Shown here: positions 42,904-52,043 of the stretch, in pieces
Layout: each line of letters starts with the position of its first letter
Numbering within the stretch: the stretch's first letter is position 1
Assembly: GCF_039993895.1 (NCBI RefSeq)
Contig: NZ_CP121194.1
Span: forward strand, 496,001 to 560,000
Reading direction: 5' to 3'
DNA length: 64,000 nucleotides
Source of the DNA: Edaphobacter paludis
GTDB taxonomy: Bacteria; Acidobacteriota; Terriglobia; Terriglobales; Acidobacteriaceae
Translations under genes and position numbers: made by a program
The notes under the pieces: model-generated
What the model was told of the DNA's origin: nothing
Seen by the model: only the letters and a program-made list of their open reading frames with translations
Databases searched by the model: none

Positions 42904-45663
42904 TTAGGCCACAGGCAAAGCCTCCAGCGCAGCCTTCGTCTTGTCGTGCAGCATTTGGGTCTCCGCCGCCTGCTTGCGCAGCCCATCCACAATATGCGCT
43001 GGCGCCTTGGCCATAAACGCATCATTTCCCAACTGACGCTCAGCCGCCGCGAGCCCCTTCTCAAACTTGGCCAGGTCTTTCGTCAGCCGCTCACGCTCTG
43101 CGACCACATCGATCTGACGCTCGTACACCACAGCCACATCGAAGTCGGCTGTACTCCGCGCCCCATCACCGGTCAGTGCAGCCGATGCAAACTCAACCTC
43201 ACTAACCCGTGCCAGCCGCCTCAGTAGATCGGCATTGTCATCGGCCAGCGCCACTACGCGGTTTGCCGCAAACACGCGAATCGGAGCAGCCTCTTTCTCT
43301 GGAACCGCCATCTCTTTTCGAAGTCCACGCACCGTCACAATCATCTGCTGTAGCACCTCCATCGCGGAGACACTGGCAGCATCCGCAGCCACATCCTCAG
43401 CCCGTGGAAACCGCGTCAGCGCAATCGACTTCGCTGGCTTTGCAGCGTCGTAAAACGCATTCCAGATCTCCTCCGTAATAAAAGGCATAAACGGACTCAG
43501 CAGCCGCAACGCCGCTTCAAAGACCGCCAGCAAGGTCGTCAGCGCCGTCTTCGCAGCAGTCAGGTCAGCCCCTTCGCCAAATTCCAGCCGCAGCTTCACA
43601 ATCTCGATATACCAGTCGCAGAAATCACCCCAGAAGAACTGGTACACGGCACTCGCCGCCTCATCGAACCGGTAAGCCCTCAGCGAAGCATCTACGGCGG
43701 CCGCTGTCGCTCCCAGCCGCGACAATATCCATCGCGTCTCCAGCGGAGCACTCTCGACATTCTTCAGCGCAGCGCCCAGTTTCGTCAGATCGACGACTAC
43801 TCCTGCTTCGCACGCCCGGTCCACCTGCATAAACAAGAATCGCGCCGCATTCCAAATCTTGTTAGCGAAGGCTCTATATCCGTCTGTGCGCTCCTCGCTG
43901 AAGGCAATATCCGTTCCGGGGCTGGCCATGCTCGCCAGCGTAAACCGCACCGCATCCGTGCCGTATTTTTTGACCACCTCGATGGGGTCAATCACGTTGC
44001 CCTTCGTCTTCGACATCTTCTGCCGCTCCGCATCCCTCACCAGAGCATGGATGTAGACCTCACGAAACGGCACCGCATCCTTCAACTCGCGCTTGCTGCC
44101 ATCCGGCATCGGCACATCCAGCATGAAGTGGCAGCTCAGCATAATCATCCTGGCCACCCAGAAGAACAAAATATCGAAGCCTGTCACCAGCAACTGCGTG
44201 GGATAAAACGCCGCCAGATCAGGCGTTTTTTCCGGCCACCCGAAGACGGTGAAGGGAAGCAGTCCTGAAGAGAACCACGTATCCAGAACATCGGTCTCCT
44301 GCAATATTTCAGTCGACCCACAGTGCCCGCACTTCAGCGGAGTCTCCCGCGCCACCGTCGTGTCGCCGCAAGCCCCGCAATGCCACGCCGGAATCCGATG
44401 TCCCCACCAAAGCTGGCGTGAGATGCACCAGTCATGGATGTTCTTCATCCATTCGTCATACGTCTTGCGGTACTGGTCGGGCGTGAATTTGATGTAGCCC
44501 TTGTCCACCGCTTCGATCGCTTTGTCCGCCAGCGGCTGGATCTTCACGAACCACTGCTGCGAGAGCCGCGGCTCAATGACAACGCCGGTCCTCTGGCTCA
44601 GGCCAATCGACAGCGTGTGATCCTTCACATCCACCAGTAGCCCGAGTTCTTTCAGGTCTTCAACGATCTTCGTACGCGCGGCGTATCTATCCAGCCCGTG
44701 ATATGGCGACCCGGGCAGCAGCACATGCGCGGTCTCATCCAGAATCGTCAGGTTTGGAAGGCCGTGCCGCTGCCCAATCGCAAAGTCATTGGGATCGTGC
44801 GCCGGAGTTACCTTCACCGCGCCTGTACCGAACTCGGGCTTAGCCCAGTCGTCCGCCAGAATCGGAATCTCACGGTCGGGCCCACTATTCACGCCGCTTA
44901 GCGGCAGCTTGACCATCTTGCCCTGCACCGCAAGGTACCGCTCATCTGTAGGATTCACCGCGACAGCCGTATCTCCGAGCATGGTCTCCGGCCGCGTCGT
45001 CGCCACGACAATCGATCCCGAACCATCCGCCAGAGGATAACGAATGTGATAAATCTTCCCCAGCCGCTCCTCGTGCTCCACCTCCAGATCGCTCACCGCA
45101 GTCTGAATCGCCGGGTCCCAATTGACGATGTACGCTCCGCGATAGATCAGTCCCTGCTCGTGCAGGCGGACAAATGCCTCTTTCACGGCCACGCTCAACC
45201 GCTCGTCCATGGTGAAGTATTCGCGGCTCCAGTCCACGCTCGCGCCCAGCCGCTTCATCTGGTCGAGGATGGCCCCCCCGTAAACGCCCTTCCACTCCCA
45301 AACCCGGTCCACAAACGCTGAGCGGCCAAGTTCCTGCCGTTTTGTTCCTTCAGAGGCAAGCTGTCGTTCCACCATCATCTGCGTGGCAATTCCAGCATGG
45401 TCCGTTCCCGGAACCCACATCGAGACCTCGCCTGACATCCGGTGCCACCGGGTCAGAATGTCCATCTCCGTCTGGTTGAGCATATGGCCCATGTGCAACC
45501 GACCGGTCACATTCGGCGGCGGCAGCAGCATGGTGAACTTCTTTACGCCTTCCTGCGTACCTTCAGCAGTGGCGACGTCAAACAGGCGCTCCCGCACCCA
45601 GGACTCGGCCCAGCGCTCTTCAATAATGGACGGATCATATGCTTTTGGCAGTTCGTGGCTCAT
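42904..45663 (-). CDS. valS: Valyl-tRNA synthetase
   Basis: ValS charges tRNA-Val and edits threonine. The class I enzyme here is 919 residues. It has the HIGH-type motif (PPPNVTGRLHMGHML), the editing (CP1) domain, the KMSKS motif (QKMSKTKGNVID), the anticodon-binding domain and a C-terminal coiled-coil arm (DLAKFEKGLAAAERQLG). The zinc-ribbon-like segment CGACGDTT and CGHCGS is present. The ATG at 45663 gives the usual MSHELPKAYDP start; the frame stays open upstream but is unrelated. The upstream AGGG is a moderate ribosome-binding site. Confidence 0.97.
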   Translation of the reverse strand: MSHELPKAYDPSIIEERWAESWVRERLFDVATAEGTQEGVKKFTMLLPPPNVTGRLHMGHMLNQTEMDILTRWHRMSGEVSMWVPGTDHAGIATQMMVERQLASEGTKRQELGRSAFVDRVWEWKGVYGGAILDQMKRLGASVDWSREYFTMDERLSVAVKEAFVRLHEQGLIYRGAYIVNWDPAIQTAVSDLEVEHEERLGKIYHIRYPLADGSGSIVVATTRPETMLGDTAVAVNPTDERYLAVQGKMVKLPLSGVNSGPDREIPILADDWAKPEFGTGAVKVTPAHDPNDFAIGQRHGLPNLTILDETAHVLLPGSPYHGLDRYAARTKIVEDLKELGLLVDVKDHTLSIGLSQRTGVVIEPRLSQQWFVKIQPLADKAIEAVDKGYIKFTPDQYRKTYDEWMKNIHDWCISRQLWWGHRIPAWHCGACGDTTVARETPLKCGHCGSTEILQETDVLDTWFSSGLLPFTVFGWPEKTPDLAAFYPTQLLVTGFDILFFWVARMIMLSCHFMLDVPMPDGSKRELKDAVPFREVYIHALVRDAERQKMSKTKGNVIDPIEVVKKYGTDAVRFTLASMASPGTDIAFSEERTDGYRAFANKIWNAARFLFMQVDRACEAGVVVDLTKLGAALKNVESAPLETRWILSRLGATAAAVDASLRAYRFDEAASAVYQFFWGDFCDWYIEIVKLRLEFGEGADLTAAKTALTTLLAVFEAALRLLSPFMPFITEEIWNAFYDAAKPAKSIALTRFPRAEDVAADAASVSAMEVLQQMIVTVRGLRKEMAVPEKEAAPIRVFAANRVVALADDNADLLRRLARVSEVEFASAALTGDGARSTADFDVAVVYERQIDVVAERERLTKDLAKFEKGLAAAERQLGNDAFMAKAPAHIVDGLRKQAAETQMLHDKTKAALEALPVA

Positions 45664-45796
45664 GTTCTTTAACCCTAGCATCGACAGATAGTGAAAATGT
45701 ATGGTTTTGCCCTTAGCTTGCCGGAAACACTCACCATTGTTTTTCTTCGTCCATCCTGCCCAACGCCGCCGTACACTACCTCCCACGAGGACATTC

Positions 45797-46288
45797 ATGA
45801 CTAAGCTGTTTCTTGCCGCCGCCCTCCTTCTCTTCGTTTTCACTCCATTCGCGAGGGCGAAAAGCAACCGTTCCAGCTTCGGCAGCGACATTACTGTCGT
45901 TGAAGGCGAAAGTGCCGATAATATAGCCTGCGCCTTCTGCTCCGTCCACATCCAAGGAGACGCGCAGGGCAACGTAGCCGTTCTCTTTGGCAGTGTCACA
46001 GTTGCTCCCACTCACAATATCTCCGGCAATGTAGCCATTTTCGGCGGAGACCTGAATCTCAACGACGAAGCCGTAGTCGGAGGCAACGTGGCCATCATGG
46101 CCGGCAACGCAAACCTCGCTTCAACCGCCACCATCCACGGAGCCCGCACCGTCCTTCCCGGACGCCTCTGGCTCCTGCTCCCCTTCACGCCGCTGTTCAT
46201 CTTCATCGGAATCATCTGGCTCATCGTCTATCTGGTATGCCGCAACCGCTATCAGTTTCCCGTTTATCCCAACGGCCGCGGGTTCTGA
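45797..46288 (+). CDS. Exported/anchored bactofilin-like protein
   Basis: 163 residues: signal peptide (MTKLFLAAALLLFVFTPFARA), then several beta-helix-like turns (GDAQGNVAVLFGSVTV, ISGNVAIFGGDLNLNDEAVVGGNVAIMAGN) that resemble bactofilin or DUF8173-type polymer-forming repeats, and one C-terminal membrane helix (LLLPFTPLFIFIGIIWLIVYLV) with a short basic tail. The repeat domain would face outside the membrane. CGAGGA precedes the ATG. Role unknown; a scaffold in the envelope is plausible. It is divergent from valS. Confidence 0.7.
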   Translation: MTKLFLAAALLLFVFTPFARAKSNRSSFGSDITVVEGESADNIACAFCSVHIQGDAQGNVAVLFGSVTVAPTHNISGNVAIFGGDLNLNDEAVVGGNVAIMAGNANLASTATIHGARTVLPGRLWLLLPFTPLFIFIGIIWLIVYLVCRNRYQFPVYPNGRGF

Positions 46289-46351
46289 TATTGGCAGGGA
46301 ATATAGATCGAAGCTCGCCGCAGGCTCTAAAATGGATACTGGAGTGAGCCG

Positions 46352-46990
46352 ATGACGACAAGCTCTGCAATTGCGAGAACCACCCATCCTCTACGAACCG
46401 GCATCACCGATTTCGTGGCAGGTCTGCGCGAATTAGAGCGCGATCTGATCACCAAGGATCGTATCGCCGAGTACATGGCTGCGACCACCCTGCGGCCCGA
46501 GGCGCTCCACGACTACGTCTGGTGGCGAGACAGCTTCTACACAAGAAACCTCATCTACCGGGACGAGCTTTTCGAGGTGATGACCATCTGCTGGTCCCCC
46601 GGCCAGAAGACCGCGATCCATACCCACAACGGCCAACTTGGCTGGATGACGGTGTCGCAAGGCGAAGTAAGTACCCACGAGTATCACCACACCAGTTGCA
46701 ATGCGCCCGAGAATCAGAACGTCGTGAACATCGATTGTCTCGGCGGCGCGACGGAGTTGCAGATCGACAAGGTAAGGACGGTAGTCTGCGCCGAAGGCAG
46801 TGGCATGGTGACCGTGGACAAGTTGCAGACGATCCACCAGATCGAGAATTCCGGGACCACCGGCTGCATCAGCCTGCATGTCTACTCAAAGCCATTCGAT
46901 AGTTGCATCGCCTTCGATCTCGAGAAACAGCGGTGCTATCGACGCCAGTTGAGCTATTTCAGCAAAGACGGCCACCCGTTGGAGAAGTAG
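46352..46990 (+). CDS. Cysteine dioxygenase
   Basis: The non-heme iron enzyme oxidises cysteine to cysteine sulfinate. The 212-residue cupin has all three iron ligands, His90, His92 and His162, the substrate-binding Arg65 in YTRNL, and Tyr178 in SLHVYSKPFDSC. The position of the mammalian crosslinking Cys is Gly97, as in other bacterial enzymes. The Arg (not Gln) supports cysteine rather than mercaptopropionate as substrate. It converges with the DprE2-like gene. Confidence 0.9.
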   Translation: MTTSSAIARTTHPLRTGITDFVAGLRELERDLITKDRIAEYMAATTLRPEALHDYVWWRDSFYTRNLIYRDELFEVMTICWSPGQKTAIHTHNGQLGWMTVSQGEVSTHEYHHTSCNAPENQNVVNIDCLGGATELQIDKVRTVVCAEGSGMVTVDKLQTIHQIENSGTTGCISLHVYSKPFDSCIAFDLEKQRCYRRQLSYFSKDGHPLEK

Positions 46991-47004
46991 CCGCGCCGGT
47001 CGCA

Positions 47005-47763
47005 TCACAGATTGAGCTTCTTGAAGAACCGCTCCGGGATGTGCCGAATGATGAACATGATCGGCTGCCACTGGAAGGGCACATAGAGAACATCGTGCCG
47101 CTTATCGATCGCCTTGACGATACTTTGCGCGACCTTATCGACATCGGCGAATTTCTCGCTCCCCTTCATGCCGGAGGTCATTGAGGTCTTGACCGGCCCA
47201 GGCTTAATCGTCAGCACTGTAACGCCTTCGCGGTCAATGCGGTTACGCAGGCCATCTAGAAACGCCGACAGGCCAGCCTTGGACGAGCCATAAAGGTAGT
47301 TCGACTTGCGCCCACGATCGCCCGCAACCGAGGAGATGACGGCAAGCGTCCCTGCACGGCGCTGAACGCAGAAGTTGGCCAGCCAGGTCAGCAGCGAGAC
47401 CGGTGCCATGTAGTTGGTGTAGATGATCTGCGCAGCAGTATTGAAATCCTGCTCGGCTTTGGCCTGGTCGCCGAGGATGCCGTGCGCCAGATAGGCGATG
47501 TCCAGGCCGGTAAGTGAGTTTACGGCATGAGATAGCAGCGCCGGATGGTTGTCTGTATCGTCGAGGTCGGCGACGGCGGTGTCGACGTAGCTTGCTCCGC
47601 GTGTCCTTAGATCCGCGGCAACCGCGGCAAGCTTCTCCGCATTGCGGGCTACAAGAAAGAGGCGTGCGCCCTGGCTGGCCCAGATGCGGCAGGTTGCTTC
47701 GGCGATACCGGAAGTTGCCCCGAGAACGAGGATTTTGCGGGGATTTGTATCAGTCTGACTCAT
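47005..47763 (-). CDS. DprE2-like short-chain dehydrogenase
   Basis: An SDR of 252 residues: GATSGIAEATCRIWA for NAD(P), AHGILGDQ, the catalytic Ser (VISSVAGDRGRKSNY) and Tyr-x-x-x-Lys in YGSSKAGL, ending in a hydrophobic helix (YVPFQWQPIMFIIRHIPERF). This matches DprE2, which reduces the keto intermediate made by DprE1 to decaprenylphosphoryl-arabinose in actinobacteria. It starts 18 bases after the DprE1-like gene, the canonical order. Lipid and sugar substrate in this organism are inferred. Confidence 0.85.
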   Translation of the reverse strand: MSQTDTNPRKILVLGATSGIAEATCRIWASQGARLFLVARNAEKLAAVAADLRTRGASYVDTAVADLDDTDNHPALLSHAVNSLTGLDIAYLAHGILGDQAKAEQDFNTAAQIIYTNYMAPVSLLTWLANFCVQRRAGTLAVISSVAGDRGRKSNYLYGSSKAGLSAFLDGLRNRIDREGVTVLTIKPGPVKTSMTSGMKGSEKFADVDKVAQSIVKAIDKRHDVLYVPFQWQPIMFIIRHIPERFFKKLNL

Positions 47764-47781
47764 AAGCTTGCTCGATCCGGA

Positions 47782-49158
47782 TTAGGAATTTGGGGTAACG
47801 CGCTCCCAGAAGCTGGAGGTAAGTTGCGGGTCGCGGTAGCGGGCGAACTGCTGCCACTGCGGATAGAAGGCCTGGAACTGCGCCGCGGTCATGGCTGCGT
47901 CTTTGGCCGGATAAAGCCGTCCACCAAACTCGCGGGTCATGTCCGCGAGCCGTTCAAACAGAGGAAAACTCTTGTCCGGCTTGATGGGGAAGTCCAGTGC
48001 CAGCGTGATACCGGGCTTGGGGAAGCTCATCATGCCAGGCGAAGGAACATCGCCGAAGACTTTGAGCACAGCAAGGAAGCTGGCAAGGCCCGATTTGGCG
48101 ACTTCTTTGAGAATCGCGATGGTGCCTTCGCGAGCATGTTCCCAGGGAATCACGTACTGGAACTGCAGCAGACCGCGCTTGCCGTACATGCGGTTCCAGT
48201 GCAGGACCTTGTCGAGCGGATAGAAGAAAGGTTCGTAATCCTGCAAAGCGACGACGCGCTCGTGGATCTGCTTGTGGAAGAAAGCAGTATTGAAGAGGCT
48301 GACCGAGAGATGATTGAGCGCGAAACCAGGCGCATCGAAGGGAAAGACCAGCTTCGGCGCGGGTGAGGGCTTCAGTTCGCTCCTCTTCGTCGAGTGATCG
48401 CCCTGCATGAAGACCCCGCGGGCGAAGTTCTTGCCGGTGGAGGCGCAGTCGATCCAACTCACGGTGTACTCGATGTCCTGGCTCTGCCGGGTAAGGTCGA
48501 GGAACTCGTCGATACCGTGGAACTGGATACCTTCGTAGTCGATCAAGCGCGAGACGATGGGTTTGAGCCGCAGTTGCGCCCAGGTGATGAGCCCGGTGAG
48601 GCCAAGACCGCCGATAGTTGCGGCGTAGAAGTCTGAGTTCTCGGTTAGCGAGCAGAGTTTGCGCGTGCCGTCGGACCGGATCAGCTCGAACTGCGTGACG
48701 TGACGGCCGAAGGTTCCCGCGACATGGTGGTTCTTGCCGTGGATATCGTTGGCGATTGCTCCGCCAAGGGTCACATATTTTGTCCCGGGCGAAACGGGAA
48801 GGAAGAAGCCGCGAGGAACGGCAAAATCTAGGATCTGGGCCAGCGTGATTCCCGCTTCGGCGGTCAGCAGACCAGTCTCGGGATCGAAGGCGATCAGGCG
48901 GTTCAGCCCTGTCGTCACGAGCAGATTGCCGCCCCTGAGCAGACAGACATCGCCATAGCTGCGTCCCATGCCCACCGGGAGCACACCGTTGTGCATCCCG
49001 CTGGCTACGGCGGGATAGTCGCTCTGCCAGTGCAGCGGAACGACATTTGCGTCGTAGTTCGGGTAGCGTCCCCAGGACTCGAAGGGCGCCTTACCCTCGA
49101 ACTGCTCGTCCGGGGTGCGGAAGTCGAGTTCCGGCGTTGCTGGTGGGGCGGTCGGCAT
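47782..49158 (-). CDS. DprE1-like FAD-dependent oxidoreductase
   Basis: The 458-residue protein is a VAO-type flavoenzyme: ESWGRYPNYDA, LPVGMGRSYGDVCL, SPGTKYVTLGGAIANDIHGKNHH (broken here at 20 residues by family numbering) and the C-terminal GGRLYPAKDAAMT follow DprE1 closely. DprE1 oxidises decaprenylphosphoryl-ribose at C2. The residue aligned with the benzothiazinone-target Cys387 of the mycobacterial enzyme is Ala387, in GITLALDFPIK. It is first of a two-gene unit with the DprE2-like gene. Its substrate here is inferred. Confidence 0.85.
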   Translation of the reverse strand: MPTAPPATPELDFRTPDEQFEGKAPFESWGRYPNYDANVVPLHWQSDYPAVASGMHNGVLPVGMGRSYGDVCLLRGGNLLVTTGLNRLIAFDPETGLLTAEAGITLAQILDFAVPRGFFLPVSPGTKYVTLGGAIANDIHGKNHHVAGTFGRHVTQFELIRSDGTRKLCSLTENSDFYAATIGGLGLTGLITWAQLRLKPIVSRLIDYEGIQFHGIDEFLDLTRQSQDIEYTVSWIDCASTGKNFARGVFMQGDHSTKRSELKPSPAPKLVFPFDAPGFALNHLSVSLFNTAFFHKQIHERVVALQDYEPFFYPLDKVLHWNRMYGKRGLLQFQYVIPWEHAREGTIAILKEVAKSGLASFLAVLKVFGDVPSPGMMSFPKPGITLALDFPIKPDKSFPLFERLADMTREFGGRLYPAKDAAMTAAQFQAFYPQWQQFARYRDPQLTSSFWERVTPNS

Positions 49159-49420
49159 GGTCTTAGGATACCTTGCCTGTGTAACAAACGCGCTGCAGAA
49201 CCATACGGATGAGCGTTGAAGGAGACGAAGATATATCCGTTAGCTCAACTTCATTGCAGCTACTCCAAAAACGCGATCATCGGGTGAAAAGAGGGGGATG
49301 AGAAGAGGCGACACGAAGATGGCCGATTTTGTCCGCTTCTTGTCCGCAAGCGTCTTTCGATCTGTTCGAGGATGCCATATGCTCAAGCAGGGTGGCATGT
49401 AAGCGGAAGGAGAGCAGCAC

Positions 49421-50470
49421 ATGGCTAACTCAAACCAGGCATCGGCCGTGATCAACCTATTCGAACCGCAACGAGTTCCGGTGTATGTGGTTTTGCCGCC
49501 GCGTACGCTTTTGCTGAATGTTGCAGGCCCCCTTGAAGTATTGCGACGGGCCAATCAAGAACAGACGAAGATGCGATTTGACGTCTCGTATGTGGCGGCA
49601 GCCGCTGCTGTGAATACATCGATCGGTCTGACGCTTGCAGATCTGGATTCGCTACCCGATGAGCTACCGCTTACGGCGATTATCGTGGTTATAGGCAATG
49701 TGGACCAGGTGATGAAAGATCCCGAGAGGTTCAGGACAAGCGTGGAGGATGAACAGGAGAAGGTCATCGTCGAGTGGCTAAGACGCGTAATTCGTCCCGA
49801 ACACAAGCTGATTACGCTGTGTTCTGGCGCTCTCCTGGCAGGGCGTGCTGGTCTTTTGAATCATCGCATGTGTACAACGCACAATGTGGACTGCGATGAG
49901 TTGGAGGCGCTTGCACCGCGTGCGAAAGTGCTGCGGAATCGGCTGTATGTTAAGGACGGAAATCTATACAGCAGTGCGGGCGTGACCGCAGGGGTTGACC
50001 TGATGCTGCATGTTCTGCATGAGTTGACGGAGATACAGTGCGTGCTTGCGGTGGCGCGGTATCTCGTGATTCATCTCCAGAGAAGCGGGTCCGACCCACA
50101 GCTTTCGCCCTGGCTGGAGGGCAGAAATCATATGCATCCGGTCGTGCACCGAGTGCAGGACGCCATTGGAAGTGATCCGACGCGCCCATGGACGAGAGCG
50201 CAACTGGCCAAGATTGCCGGAGCCAGCGGGCGTCATTTGTCACGACTCTTTCATGAGCATACGGGTATGGCGATCGTGGACTATCGAAATCGGCTGCGCG
50301 TTGCGATCGCAAAGGAACTCCTGAACCAGAGCCAACTGGACATGGAAAACATCGCGGAGAAGGCCGGCTTTGAGTCGACGAGGCAGCTTCGCCGCGCATG
50401 GAGCAGGGTGTTTGCGACGAGCCCCAGGCAAGCACGGCCACCAAAAGTGAACGTGCAGCGCGTCGCCTGA
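49421..50470 (+). CDS. GlxA-type AraC-family transcriptional regulator
   Basis: 349 residues: an N-terminal DJ-1/PfpI-like domain (about 20-195, LPPRTLLLNVAGPLEVLRRA; nucleophile-elbow Cys134 in TLCSGALL) and a C-terminal AraC helix-turn-helix pair (about 250-335, WTRAQLAKIAGASGRHLSRLF and DMENIAEKAGFESTRQLRR). Such proteins regulate genes for nitrogen compounds or aldehydes in other bacteria; ligand here unknown. GGAAGGAG lies about 9 bases before the ATG. The neighbouring plus-strand gene could be a target. Confidence 0.88.
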   Translation: MANSNQASAVINLFEPQRVPVYVVLPPRTLLLNVAGPLEVLRRANQEQTKMRFDVSYVAAAAAVNTSIGLTLADLDSLPDELPLTAIIVVIGNVDQVMKDPERFRTSVEDEQEKVIVEWLRRVIRPEHKLITLCSGALLAGRAGLLNHRMCTTHNVDCDELEALAPRAKVLRNRLYVKDGNLYSSAGVTAGVDLMLHVLHELTEIQCVLAVARYLVIHLQRSGSDPQLSPWLEGRNHMHPVVHRVQDAIGSDPTRPWTRAQLAKIAGASGRHLSRLFHEHTGMAIVDYRNRLRVAIAKELLNQSQLDMENIAEKAGFESTRQLRRAWSRVFATSPRQARPPKVNVQRVA

Positions 50471-50727
50471 AGATCTTCGCGGAAGCCTAAAACTGCTCGC
50501 ATGTCCTCTCCATGGCCGATGTGCAGACCACTGCACGGACCTTTGGCAGGGCATTCTTCCTGCCAAATTGCGTTAGGGAATTTGCTATTTGACGATGCCG
50601 GATCTGACCAAAGAGCCTTATAGGACGAATGGCCTTTTATGTCCTCTCTTCGTCCGGAGCGATGCTTTTTCGAATGCCTGGAGTTGCCTAGGCTTTGACT
50701 GTACCTACTCTTCAAGGAGGCAGTCAT

Positions 50728-51075
50728 ATGCGCTTACAACGGCTATTTTCAGGCATGCTCGTTTTTGGGGTGCTCTTGCCGGTATCGGCCATCGCCCTTC
50801 CACATTCGATCCCAGTCATGAAGGACCATACCGCTCTGTCGGTCTTCAGCCGAAAGAAGACGATTAGGCTCAGCTTTCGGAACGTCTCGGCCGCGGCATT
50901 GGAATTGCGCGCTGGGGAGAAACTATTGACACTGGAACCGGGCAAAACCGAGACATTTGTGCTGCCGCTTGGGGTGCAGGTCTGCCTCAATAAGGCGACG
51001 TCAAATGGTAAAGCTGGCGATCTTGTGCTGACCGCCGCCGGCTATCTTGATCGAACAACTGTTAGCGTGCACTAA
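50728..51075 (+). CDS. Small exported protein of unknown function
   Basis: 115 residues: signal peptide (MRLQRLFSGMLVFGVLLPVSAIA, cut before LPHSI) and a mature beta-rich domain (IRLSFRNVSAAALELRAGEK, then a Leu/Pro/Gly-rich part) that looks like a small beta-sandwich. I do not recognise a family. A perfect AAGGAGG lies 7 bases before the ATG, predicting strong translation. It follows the GlxA-type regulator by 257 bases and has a terminator at its end. Confidence 0.72.
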   Translation: MRLQRLFSGMLVFGVLLPVSAIALPHSIPVMKDHTALSVFSRKKTIRLSFRNVSAAALELRAGEKLLTLEPGKTETFVLPLGVQVCLNKATSNGKAGDLVLTAAGYLDRTTVSVH

Positions 51076-51085
51076 TCACCACAAA

Positions 51086-51115
51086 AAGAAGAGGCACGGC
51101 CTGAGCCGTGCCTCT
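51086..51115. terminator. Terminator shared by rplT and the exported protein
   Basis: AGAGGCACGGC and GCCGTGCCTCT form an 11-bp perfect stem around CTGA. On the minus strand it runs into TCTTTTTG, making it the rplT terminator; it probably also stops plus-strand transcription. Confidence 0.88.
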
Positions 51116-51134
51116 CGCTGCATTCGTAGTTTAC

Positions 51135-51518
51135 TTATGCTGCGGTACGTGCATCCTTCGCGGACTTCAGGGCTGCCTTGGCCTGCTCTGCCAAGGTAGC
51201 GAAACCGGCGGCGTCGTTGACGGCGATGTCGGCGAGGATCTTGCGATCTAGACCGTTGCCGGCCAGCTTGAGGCCATTGATGAAGGTCGAGTAGCTCATG
51301 CCATTGATGCGGCAGGCAGCATTGATACGCACGATCCAGAGAGCGCGATACTGCCGCTTCTTCTGTTTGCGGCCGGTATAGGCGAACATGAGTCCGCGCT
51401 CGACGGCTTCCTGCGCTGCCTGATAGAGCTTGGATTTTGTGAGGAAGTAACCACTCGCGCGCTTGAGGATCTTTTTGCGGCGGTCATTGCGTTTCGTACT
51501 CCGTTTTACACGGGGCAT
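51135..51518 (-). CDS. rplT: 50S ribosomal protein L20
   Basis: L20 is an early 50S assembly protein that also represses its own operon in some bacteria. The 127-residue protein has the basic N-terminal arm [42 protein letters not shown] and the C-terminal helix. It is preceded at 182 bases by rpmI, an unusually wide spacing. AAGGAGA lies before the ATG. Confidence 0.97.
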   Translation of the reverse strand: MPRVKRSTKRNDRRKKILKRASGYFLTKSKLYQAAQEAVERGLMFAYTGRKQKKRQYRALWIVRINAACRINGMSYSTFINGLKLAGNGLDRKILADIAVNDAAGFATLAEQAKAALKSAKDARTAA

Positions 51519-51700
51519 GGTGCATCTCCTTTTGCGTACATCGTTTGAGCGGCTGGAGGTAAGGTGGCCTCTTCACTCGCTATGCAACTTCAGATCTCAG
51601 TGGACTGGCTTGCGCTTATCCAGGGGCCGGAACGCTTTGCTGGCCCTTTGCTCTTTTAGAGCGGCTTGATCTGAAAAACCGACAACTCCCTGCCTGAGGC
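51519..51700 (-). promoter_or_regulatory. Structured spacer between rpmI and rplT
   Basis: A 182-base spacer inside the rpmI-rplT operon. On the minus strand it contains two hairpins: a perfect 5-bp palindrome GCTCT/AGAGC (51650-51662) and a GGGCC/GGCCC stem (51624-51646). It may be an L20 autoregulatory site or carry an internal promoter; neither is proven. Confidence 0.35.
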
Positions 51701-51898
51701 TCAGGCGTAAGGAATCATGCGTGCTACTTTGGCGTGATCCGCCTCAGAGACCAGAACCGAGCCGCCCAACTTGCGCTTGGTCTTGGTTGCCTTCGAGGTG
51801 AGGATATGGCGCATCTTGGACTGGCCGCGCTTGAATTTGCCCGTACCGGTCTTCTTGAAGCGCTTTGCGGCGCCGCTGTGTGTCTTCAACTTTGGCAT
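51701..51898 (-). CDS. rpmI: 50S ribosomal protein L35
   Basis: The 65-residue basic protein begins [20 protein letters not shown] and contains [20 protein letters not shown], the L35 signature. TAGGAA precedes the ATG. In most bacteria infC (IF3) lies directly upstream; here the upstream neighbour is the divergent beta-lactamase-like gene, so infC is elsewhere. rplT follows on the same strand. Confidence 0.97.
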   Translation of the reverse strand: MPKLKTHSGAAKRFKKTGTGKFKRGQSKMRHILTSKATKTKRKLGGSVLVSEADHAKVARMIPYA

Positions 51899-52043
51899 TG
51901 GTGTTCCTAACGAAGTGCTGCTTTTGTACAACCCTTTGAGTATATACGACGGCTGCCAGATTGGTGAACCTGGGTCGATATCTTCTGTACACAGGTGGAT
52001 TGGATAAGGTTGGGGAAGTGAACGAAACCGGGGAGACGTATTG

